A stretch of DNA of 64,000 nucleotides from Panopea generosa. Its lineage: Eukaryota > Mollusca > Bivalvia > Adapedonta > Hiatellidae. Below the pieces are notes generated by a model. It searched no databases and was not told the DNA's origin. It saw nothing but the letters and a program-made list of their open reading frames with translations. Of the stretch, positions 15,001-27,000 are shown one piece after another. Position numbers and translations under genes: made by a program. Each line of letters opens with the position of its first letter. The stretch's first letter is position 1. The stretch spans positions 32,083,707 through 32,147,706 of the forward strand of contig CM055894.1 of assembly GCA_029582155.1 (NCBI GenBank). The letters run 5' to 3'.

Positions 15001-18000
15001 ACCAGATCATTGTGATCTTTTCCTCATGTTACAAATTTACTGCAGACTTTGAAAAATTTCTTAGTATTAGCTAGTTTATCCACAGACTGATCAATACGAC
15101 ATGATGGCTATATAATGACTTGGCGATAGTTGTGCAGACTTCATACAAAACCTCTGTAATTTGCCAATAATAATAGACTGACACAGCAAGATTAAATTAG
15201 TAGACTTATAAAATGATAAATCTGACAAGGGGGCAGTAATGTTAATGTATGCATACATGTGCATTACAACAAATTTATTTCTATGACAGTCCCCGCTGTT
15301 CAGCAAGACATTCAATCGATTTTGGATCAATTTCAAGGATTTTTGTGGTCGGTAGATCAATTTTAAACTTGGTGTGTAGCTACGTTTGCCTATGTATACA
15401 GTATGCAAGTGTTTCATACAGTTACAAACAATTTACCATATCCCCACCTCCAGGAGCATTGCATTCTTACAATCATTTGGGCCATCCTTAAAAAAATATT
15501 TGTTTGCTGTGCTGTGACCCAGTATTTTTCATATGGGTAGGTAGGAAGCTTATTTTTTTTGCTAAATTTGATTTTACAGCCATTTTAAAGAACAAGAGGT
15601 TGCCACTAACGTGGTCATATCCCCTGCCATCTCGTTAACCCTTAGAGGCATTTCCAGAAAAGTGGATTAAAAAAATGCAAAATGAACCCCCACCCCCGCA
15701 CAGAAATCTCATATAAAATGCCTCAAACTGAAATACATAGCTGACTGTAATATGACACAATGTCTTGTCCCAGTGAGCACTGGTGTGATGTTCTAAAACA
15801 AATCATAAATATGTAAGTTATTACCACAAAACAAAATCTATCTTTGATGAACAGACCCAACTCATTCGCATGACACATCATCTTGGGCTGGTTAGCATTG
15901 GTGCAAATTTATCTAAAAATCCAATCGCAACTAAAGAAGATATGGTCCAGACAGCAGTGGACGGACGGAGCTATGACCTTGACCTTCAAAGTATGACCTT
16001 GACCTTCAAAGAACAGACCCAGTCATCCCCATGACACATCGTCTTGTCCTAGTGAATATTTGTGCCAAGTAATTTAAATTTCCAATCACAAATGAAGGAG
16101 ATAGGAGGGGAAGCAAAGACGGACATACGGATGCAGCCAATTTCTATATCCCCCGCTCAACTGGCAGGGGATAAAAATGGACAGAAATCCTGAAAAAAAT
16201 TAAATGCTTTGAAAGTCAATAAAAAAATTTGGGTAGTTGCAATATTGAGTGAGTAGGTAGGAGATCACGCAAACAAAATATTTTTTTAAGAATGGCCATG
16301 TTTTATCTTTATTCACTTAATATAAATTGAAGCAATGTACAACAGACTAGCCATACTGTATTTTGATACCTTGATGGAGATGAATTGAAGTTATAAGCTG
16401 TATGAACAAGCTTGTTTCAGATCCTTCCTACTTTGTACGTCTGTATATATAATATGTCAAACTGTATAAACAGTGATTAAACCAAAATGGGGATATTTAT
16501 TTTCTTGACAAACATAATTGTGCTTAATAATGGTTTCACAAGCAGATACACATTACAATAAGGTTTCTTTTTAACTGAGAACACTAAATACTTCATATAT
16601 ATATTAAAACTTTTCTTTTATAAATTAATCTCTAGATTATCATCCAAATTTTAAAAAGGGGGAGGGATTGGGGGAAGAGGATTCTATTCTTTTTTTGAAA
16701 ATAAAAAAGGGCCAGGGCAGCAGGAAAATAAGAGGAGGCGGATGGGAATGATAATCTAGCAATAACATTTTATTATGGCCTTACCAAAGTTGGTAGGGAA
16801 ATGATGATCAAGTGGGGAAATAGTGCGAGACCAAATAAAATAAATGCTGTGTTTACTGTTTCCCATCTGGCCCGTTATCCCCAGAATCTATTCATTTTTA
16901 CAAAAATCAATGAAATTAAATATTCACAATGGGCAAGACTTTTATAATGTATCCTATATATATTTACTTTTTTATGCATACAAGATAGTTTAGTGCAAAA
17001 CACAGTGTATGTAAACCAACGTTTAAGTCTTTTCACAACACAGAAATGAACGGAGTACCGATGTTAAGTTGACTTATGTACTAAAACAACAAATTAACAT
17101 GTACAGCTTAAAAATTCACATCAACATATGAATGAAGAATGAAACTAGAACCTTAATACCTGCAGAACTGCAGAGTTTCAGCTAATTATGTTGCATCACT
17201 CAAATTGTCACTTCTGAAATACATGAGTCACAGTGATCCTATTCTTGCCACACTCATATGACTGCCTGAACCAGACAGGGGCTGACAATTTAACCACAAT
17301 AATGAAATATATGACGAAAAAAAAAATATGATAAAATGAACAGAACACCCAATTTGGAGGATTCCTACCCCTCTTAAGAGATCAACAGTGATTGTATTCT
17401 TACCCAGAACCACACAGATTTCTACTGATAGGTTTAAATAAAAAAAAATCACTTGTCTGCAGACAAGCAAGTTTTAGCCAGAAGTCACCACCGTTGTGGA
17501 CCAATGGAATTTTGGCCACAATTTCTCACATCGGTACTTAACAGTTACATGCTAACAGCTACTGCAATTATCACTGTAACATAAAGCCGTAAAATATTTA
17601 CAGTTCAGTGCTTTATAATGAAAAAATATGCGTGTGAAAATAGCAAATTTTATTTTCTAACAAAGTTTCTTCCCTGATGGATTGCAAAAATAAAACAGTG
17701 TGCTGTTATTCATTTTCTCCTTATTTGAATTCAAACAATTTTAACAGCTGTCGCCTATCAGGCCGTCCATAAAAAATAAATTGTTTGCCGTGCTCCTACC
17801 TACTCACTCAAAATTGCAGCTACCCAAACTTTTTTATTTCATTTTAAAGCGTTTAATTTTTCTCCCATGATTTCTGTTCATTTTTCTTTAAAGTCACTAT
17901 GCAAAATCAAAATTTGGCAAAAAAAAATTGTTTGCTACCTACCCACCCACATGAAAAATTCTGGGTCAGAGCACATCAAACATATATTTTTTTAAGGATG

Positions 18001-21000
18001 GCCTCAGAAGAAGAGGCACATAAAGGTATTGCTAGACAGACATAATATTAAAGTCTGAATCACAAGTTAGCTCAGTCTATCAATCCAGGGGTAGCAAGTT
18101 TGAATTCTCGCATGGGCACAGCCTGTCTCCATGATGATCAACATATGACATTCCATATCATTAAATTTGTCTTTCACCAGCGATCCAAGTGGGAAAGTTA
18201 TCAGTCACTTACAGAGATAGGTGTGTTTGGAGTACTGGTTAAGCTTACAAGATTCAAGTGGGAAAATTATCAGTCACTTACAGAGATAGGTGTGTTTAAG
18301 TACTGGCTAATCTTACAAGATTCAGGAAAGAGTGGTCAGGTTAACTGATCATCAGACATCTGTTAGTCCTCAATGGCATAAAAATGACAATAAATATTCA
18401 AATCAACCAAAGCAATCAATAAAGTGCCACAACTCCGGTATTCGTTGGCAGATAAACAAAATGTCTTGAGCTTTCACACTTACAATGTTTTTTTCCTCGA
18501 ACTTGGGAAGAGGTTCAAGCTTAGAGATTAGGAAAACATGCATTAAAGGAAAAATTGGGAAGAGGCCCAAGCTTAGAGATTGGGAAAACATGCATTAAAG
18601 GAGAAATTGGGAATATTTCTAAAACTGTTGCACTGTTAAGGTCATGATGTTCTAAACAATAATTATCACCTAAATGTAAGCTTTTTTTTTTCATTTTGGG
18701 ATTTTTTTTGCCTAAATTGAAAAAAATATTTTTTAATTGGGAAGTAGACTAATATTGGGCCTGTGTTTAATAATGCAAAACAATCCTAAATAAAGATCAC
18801 TACTTTTTCTGTTCATATCCATGTATCTTCTACATGCATGTGCCACCAATATCTAGTCTTTTCAAATTATTACGGTATATAAAAAAATATCTTCACAAAT
18901 ACCTGTGAATAATCAATAATGTTATTTAAATGGGTTGATTCACTACAGAGTGAAGAAATCAACATTGTCAAAATCTATGCAAGTATTACAGCTCACAACA
19001 TTATGGATTACAAACACAGGTAAATAAACATAGCAGTACAATCATGAATGTAGCTGAAAACTGGGACAAGGCCATTTACACACAATGGTAAATCAAGAAA
19101 CTCAGGCTAACTGTACAAAAATACTTGTTTAATGATTACCAACCAAAGATTTCTAAAGGAAAGTAACAATGTTTATACTTCTGTTTTATCAAGAAATTTA
19201 TATTAAACATTGGAGAAAAAAAAAGAAAATAAGATTTTTAGATGCAGTCTGAATACACAAGTATGTAACAATGAACTGATGGTCTACATATACAGGGCTG
19301 GAAAATACCACTCATCCACTCCTCACAAGGAGCGAACATTTGGTCAGGATGAGTAAGATTTCATGACAAAAAGTGGAGAAAAAAACAAAACAATGAAAAC
19401 TTAAGTATGTATGTTCAAAAGAGTCAACAGGTCAATATCCATTTTCTTCTTCGTTTTAAACTGTTATAAACTGGCATTAAATCTGATTAAAACTTAAAAA
19501 ATTAAAACAGAAAATGGGACTTTTTTTTTTATAAATTAAGGGGAGTACAGTACAGTACATTAGTACAGTACTTTTAAAAGCAACAGTCACATCCCCATTT
19601 TTCTTAATGACCCCCACCCCATTTTAATGTGAAAAGGCCTAGATGTCCCGCTGTATTCCACTCCTAGATTTGGACCAAACCTTGGCCCAAAAACAGCAAT
19701 AAAAACATTGTTGAGTGATAAAACCTCTGTGCAGCATGTAGGAGGTTCTTGGTTCAATATCCAAAGCAAGGTTAACCATGCAAGTTACCCATTAAAATAT
19801 AAATGTGAACAGTTAAATGATCTCCAGAAAGTAGTATAGAGCCTTTTCAGTAACAGCTACCATTCTGAATGGGTAACAATAAAAACATCAAAACCTGGAA
19901 CAGTACCAAAGGAAAGTTTTTTGTCTACTTGTATCAAATTCATATTAACATTAAACAAAAAATATTTGTGCAAACCAATAAATTATCTTACAGTGTGGAT
20001 ACTACCCTGGGAACAATCAGTGCTTGAAATTTCTTAAAAAAACACACTTTAATATCTAGGTCAGTTCGTTCTAACCAAATTTTAATTTTTTCATTCGTCA
20101 TGGCAAGCAGAGCAGACGAGCAAAACTTTCCAGCCCTAAATGATGTAGTCGAATGAATTCATTTTAAGGATTGTTATAAAAACTTTAATTATTAAATAAA
20201 TCTATACCGTCACAATAAGACCTATTTTTATAACTCAATCCAAAATGCATGTAACAAATGTCACTGGTAAGCGTCGCATGCCCCCCAAATGGTCGTTGAA
20301 AAATAACAATATAAATGTATCCATGAATATAAAGAGTAATGGACTGATGTTTCAGACTAGACATGCAATTTCATTTTTTTTTTTTTTTACATTAAAGCGT
20401 GACCTTGACCTTTGTGTAACCTTGACATTGACATCTGATGTAATGGTCTTGGTATTTCAATAGTTAAATGCTGCTGAAACATCATCATGACATGCTGATC
20501 ACTTTAAAATCCCTAAATTTAAGACAAAGTTACAGATCAATTGTTGATAAATTGAGCCAAGTGTTTTTGAAATCCATACATGTATGATAAAGTAAAAGGA
20601 CAGACTTGAAATCTCAAACAGATTCAAAGTGTTGTCATACATACTAAAAGTGTGACCTTGACATTTGAGGTATGGGTCTACATCTTATTCATGACATCTC
20701 GTCATGTCATCTTGATCAATTGAGCCAAGTTAAATATCAAACAAATTGAAAGTGTGACCTTGATCTTTGAGGAAAGGTTCTGGGTCTTACATGCGACACT
20801 TAATAATGTCATGTTGATCAACTGAGCCAAGTGTTTTTAAAATTTATTCATAGATGACAGATCGGAAAAGAAATGTCAAAATGACTGAAAGTGTTGTCAA
20901 ACAAAGTTAAACTGTGACCTTGACCGTTGAAGTGGAGTACGATTTTTAACACGTCCGAAATTTTTAGGAATGTGCGACTTGAAATTCGAAAGATAACTGT

Positions 21001-24000
21001 GCCACAAGACCAAAAATAAACAATCTGAAAAACTGCGAAAAAGATATGACACAAAATCGTTTCTGAAATAGTTACAGAATTCATTCTTTCTACATATCGA
21101 CGCAATTATAATTATTAAATCATTTGCAAAGTAGACAATGAACGTTCCTCGGCAATAACTTATAACACGAGGAAATTGTTGTTGAATCTCCAAGGAATCT
21201 ATTCATTGCGAATCGTTCGCCATTTTTTGTACAATGAATCTAGGCGCGCATGCGCGACTTTCTAATATTGGTTTAAACATCGGGCTATTTTCCGGTATTT
21301 GCCTTGTTTTTTTTTATTGGACGGGAAAACGCCGGGATCAAAACGGATATTTTCGATACAGCAATCACACTTACATGGTTGAATTTTTACAAACAAAATA
21401 AAAATAGACTGCTACTTTCATCACTTTCATATTCATTCAGAAAACTTATTTATGGTATTGGAGCAGTTGTTGGGATGAATAAAATTAGGATTCAGACTTA
21501 TTAGGAAGTTAAAATGCTAGGTTAAAAAAAGATTTAACCCCCATCCCCCAACTTTTATATGCTTAAATGAAGAAATGAAAATTTTAATAAAAAAATCATG
21601 ATTCTATATTACTCTTGTTCTTAATTGATATTCTCTATATATATTATGACAAACATTAATATACTTGAATTATTAAGAAATTATGTAAAATTGTGCCGAA
21701 ATGACAATATTTTCAAATTTTATGGCGCGAAAAAAAATCTCCCTCATTTGCATCAAATCTCCCTCATTTCAAAACCCAATCTCCCTCATTGCTTTCCGAA
21801 AAGGTTCACACATATGGATTAAATGCTGATGAAATAGCACACAAAGGATTAATCATTTGGCTAGATATTGAAGCTTGAAGGAAAATGTATCCTAATTAAC
21901 TTGTCGTTATTTTAGCTGCAGTATAGATATTTTGTAATCAAGTGTTTCAGCAATTTTAACACAAATTTCTGGGAATGGTATTGTTTTGATGAGAATATCT
22001 CTGCAATGCAAGATTTTTGAATTTGAATTTTGAATGGAAGTTTAGATAATTGAAAATGAGATATTGGGAGATTTTGTGTAAATACAAGAGCGTTCACACA
22101 ATCTCAATCAGTTGGCTTTCCTTCTCTATATAATTCCTTGCTAGTCAACCATTGAAAAACAAATTAAATTTCTTTGTATTCATTTTATTGCAGCAATATT
22201 CTAAATAGTAGCACATACTTAAAAATGCACCATTCATGAGTGTCAAACTTTAAAAGAATCAACACAGGAGGGGACACCCTTCCCACTTTTAACAACATGC
22301 CTTCAAAAATTCCAGGGGGAAAGGGAATCCTGTACGGTGTGGGTCTTACTCGCGACAGGTCATCATGTTATGTTGATCATTTGTACCAAGTATCAACAAA
22401 AGCCATCTATGCATGACAAAGATACAGGCCGGATATGAAATACCGGACGAAAGGATGGACGCAGCGTTTACTATATGCCACCAAAAAAAAAACACTGAAC
22501 CTTACTCTCAAAGAATACAGCTACCAACTTAACATCACTACTAACTGTTCACACTGTGAAGATACTGGACACCCTGCAGTACAATATAATGTTCTCTTAT
22601 CACTTTGTCAATCAATTTATTGATTTGTTTGAAGTGTTTGACCTTTACATTGACCTCATTACATCCAGTCCTTTTGTCATATTTTAAAGTGTTGTCATAA
22701 TCTGAAACTTGTGCAGAAGAAACATCACTGCAGTTTGAGGAACTGTATAGTTTTACAAAGGAAAAAACACCAAATCCAAAATAGTGTACATAATAAGGGC
22801 TATCTTTAGAACACCCAGCTTTTTCAGCCGAATTTCTTTCGTTGTTTTTCTTTTTTTGTGGAGGACCCCCAGATTCCCACTTTCACCCTCCTATTTCAAA
22901 ACTTAATGAAAGCTCTGCATAATGCCCAGTTTTGTTTTCTAAAAGCATTTAAAATGCTTTCTAAAAGACTCTTGAAAGTTCATGGATTCATAATTCAATT
23001 TTTTTTTAGTTTTGATTTAAACCTTGCATGCGTACTAGCTCATAGATCTCTATTAAAATGTTTATTTGATCATTGATTAGGTAATATAACATGAATTGCT
23101 TTTTATCAGCAATGAATAGGTATTGTTCATAAAAGATGAGATGATCAATAGACATCACTGTCTGATTTGAATCTTCGGCAAAACACGAGGAACACACGCA
23201 TGAAGCCGAAATTAAGTGGCTTCCCAATTAAAACATCAGTTTTTACCCCCAATAGAGGCCAAAAAAATCCCAAAATGTAAATAACAGAAGAAAATAATTA
23301 TCTTTTTTTTAACTGGATATGAAGTATTATTGTGATATTTAATAATCATTAGTTACAACATGATCTTAACAGTGTTACACTTTATTTTCCAGTTTACTAA
23401 AAAGCCTTAAAAAAATTCCCAATTTCCCCTCAATAGTGCTGTTTTTTCTCTATCTCGTAGGCTTGGTCCTCTTCCCAATTTCCTGAAAAAAGGCTCTGCA
23501 TTAAACTGAAATATTTTTTGCAGATCTACATATATACCCACCTTGAGGGAAGGACAATACTGGATGAAAGGCTGGATCAAGAAGGGACACTTTCTCCATG
23601 ATGGGCATTCCTTCTGCATCTAGGCGCTGCACATTGTTGTAACGTCCTCCGCACATTGGACATGACATCACAGGTGGGTAACACTGACACTTAACACTAG
23701 ACAGACGTGCAGCTTTATGATTCACTTGATGCAAGCCGGCAGTTCGTAACAGTTTTCTTTTTCGATAAAAACGTACAGGTCGACACCGGGCTGCTACACA
23801 AGTTGCGTCCAGTGGCTGACTGAGATCAGGGGAAACATAAGCACTACCTACAGCTGGACTATCTCCTGATGGACCTAAATCTACAGGAGTGGTACAAGAA
23901 AGCCTCGACTCTGGCTGTGATGTCTGACCCTGCGGTGTACTTGTCAAAGTCGAATGAGAATCAACAAAACCATTGAGAGATTTTGAAGAGGACTGAAGCT

Positions 24001-27000
24001 TGATTTTATTCACAGATCCTGGAGTTTGTAATGGCGAAAGACAGTTTCCAAGTGACTGCGATAATTTCGACGCCTGTTTGTTCACATTTATCATTAACGT
24101 TGTAACATTGGCAGGTGATAATTCTTGCAGTTTATCATAACCCAAGACACCTGCATCCCCAGTCCGTGTAACAACTGCGGGAGTGTCACCCAGAGTGACC
24201 ACACCTTTACTTGTCCGTATTGTTTTATGAATCTCACTTTGTTGCCGAATTCTATATTCGAGGTCAGAAACTTGGGCCTGCAACCAGGTCCACCGAGAAA
24301 CTATTGCTGCCCTGTCCACTGACCACTTCCATTCTGCCCGCTTATACCTGAAAAACCATTGTGAGATTAATCAAAATACAGTAAATCTATAATCAATTGT
24401 GTTTCTCAAGTTTATTTTGTCTATTTATATGTCTTGAAAGTGTTTTCCAAGAATGGGAGGAAGTTACTTTAGAATTGTGTGTGTGCACGTGTATGTGTGC
24501 GCATGCACGAAGACCAAATGAAACAAACCTCTTGTCAAAGGTCCTCAATTCACTTTATGTAAGTTTACATTAAAACTAGTCGTTTGTACACTAAGTACAA
24601 TATTTTCCAGACCCTGAGATGGAAGAGTGGAAAATTTAAGGGGACGCTTTCTTCTGTCTTTAGTCTGGTACCTGAAATTGATACCTTAGTATCTGATTTA
24701 CATAATCAGTACAATGCTCTCCATCGACATAACAAGTTTTAAAACCATTCTCTACTACTATTTTCATAATCGTAGGAACCCATATTCAGCCAGAATCATT
24801 GATAGTTGGTAAACCAAGTCTCTGCTGTGGACACAGGAAGGGGACATTTCTATAAAAATGCAACACCCATCAACCCAATGTAAGTGTTGTTGTTTGGTTT
24901 TAGGGGAATGGGGAAATGCGCGTTCCTTCCACAGACATGGGGAAAATAACAAAGTAATAAAAAATGTATGTTTACAGGTCAACATCTCTGTTCTTTGTTG
25001 TTTTAAACTGTTAAAAACTGACATTTTTCCAATACAGCATTCTTAGATATATCATATTCACTGGTCCCGTATGGGACGTGGAGAGATCATGTTTTTTAGG
25101 AAATAGCTAAAGATTTACCTCTAAGTATAAAAGGCACTGGATTGTTTTAAGAATTAATTGGTCCACTTACTGATATGTAATGTAGTATGACTATCATTTT
25201 ACCAATAGATCTGTACCTGCAACAAAGGCATGAACTTTCCCACTATAAATAGACCAAGATTAATATATTCAAGGCCATGTATTGACAAAACCACTCATCA
25301 GAGACATAACAGATTACATTAGGCCATTCTTAAAAATATGTTTGCTTCCTGTGCTCTGACCCTGATGGCTAATCATTTTTGCCATATTTTGATTTGCATA
25401 GCAATTTTATTTTCAAACAAAAATGGACAAAGACAATGAAAAAAAAGTTCAACAATTTGAAAGTCAAGTAAAAATATTTTGGGTAGCTAGCTGCAATCTG
25501 AATGACAATTTTGTTTAAGCTTAATTGTACAAATCCAGGGAGATTTACAGTATTTCCTGGTCCCATGTGATATTTTACCTTCCACACAGGTGGTTGGTTA
25601 TGTGCTGCCTTTAATATTTTATGACTTTCCATCTGCGTCATATTGATTTTATTGAAATATAGCCTGCCACAATTTCCTAGACAAGAAATGTATTCATGGG
25701 ACATGGATGTCCCCAATATACAATATCATTGAAAATTAAATCGAAATGGGGTTATTACTGTAAAATTTTACAGGCATTCCTGTATTCATAACTGTAATGC
25801 CACACATTGAATTTTTTTAATGATAAAATAACACAAATTTCCGTCTTGGATGCACGGACATGGGTAACACTTAATACATAACTAGACATTATACTAATAC
25901 CCCATAACAAGTTTGGTGAAAATTTATGAAGTTTAGGAGCAGGGCCGACAAGAAAAAGTAACATACTGAGACATACAGACAAAGGCAGCTTTGTATCCCC
26001 TCACTCACCTCACCAATAAATGACAGGGCCATAAAAATAATAGAGGTACCACAAATACACAACCTTGACTTCTGGTTGAATTCTAAAATAACTATGTGAC
26101 TTAAGTTCCTAATGATGTTGTTGTCATCACATCTATTTTCAAATTGTTATCCATTGTTGGACAGCAGATGTTAATATTTTTATAAGAAAATCAACTGAAG
26201 TAATTTTCGAATAATGTCAAATGTTACAGGCCAAATATATTGAATATGACCATATATTTCCTGGAACTCTCCAACAAAAATTGACCAATGTGATGTTCCT
26301 TTTCCCAGGTTATCAATTTTAGAATATGTTTTATGCATACCTTACTTACCATCTTATATGAGCCATAACACTTAACACTGCATGGCCACATGATTTCATG
26401 TATTTATGTGAACTGAGTGAATAAAGGATATATATTGAATTGAATATATGCGTTGGCCAAATTTGGGTGGGCAAGCAAGGGAACATCAGACTTTTTTATT
26501 ATTACTATTAGCCTTCTTATGATGTCTGGTCTGCAATACATTGATTATTTGTTTATAGCTGACCCTACTGTATTGTTTAAAGATAAAATTTAGCATAAAT
26601 TTCCGATTTCTGAAGTAACTGATAATATAAGTATTAACAAACTACATGACACTATAGAATTTATTGGGGATGCACTTATAAACATTAATTAAACTCCTGC
26701 ATTTCAACTCTTTATGAATGAGTGGATAAGTTGGAAGTTTCATACCACAGCTGACAAGTACCTTGAGGCTCTGATAATGCTTTGTAAAGTACATAAAATT
26801 TGAATGTACTAAAACCCTACCTTGAAGGCTAGCACCTTTTTTAACATTCAATTCTACTCGTATTGCCATTTTGATAAATGAAAATAAAAATAAAGCTTTT
26901 ATAATCAATAAAACAAGAAATGTCACTGGTCACATGCCCCGCAAATGGTCTGTGAAAATAATATCAAAAGTATTTGATGGGACGTTTTCAACTAAACATG

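Noticed and set aside
20897..21193. 98-residue minus ORF downstream of the promoter-like cluster at 21.2 kb
   Set aside because: No ATG-initiated frame in continuity with the putative start, hydrophobic but featureless, and partly in repeat R1.
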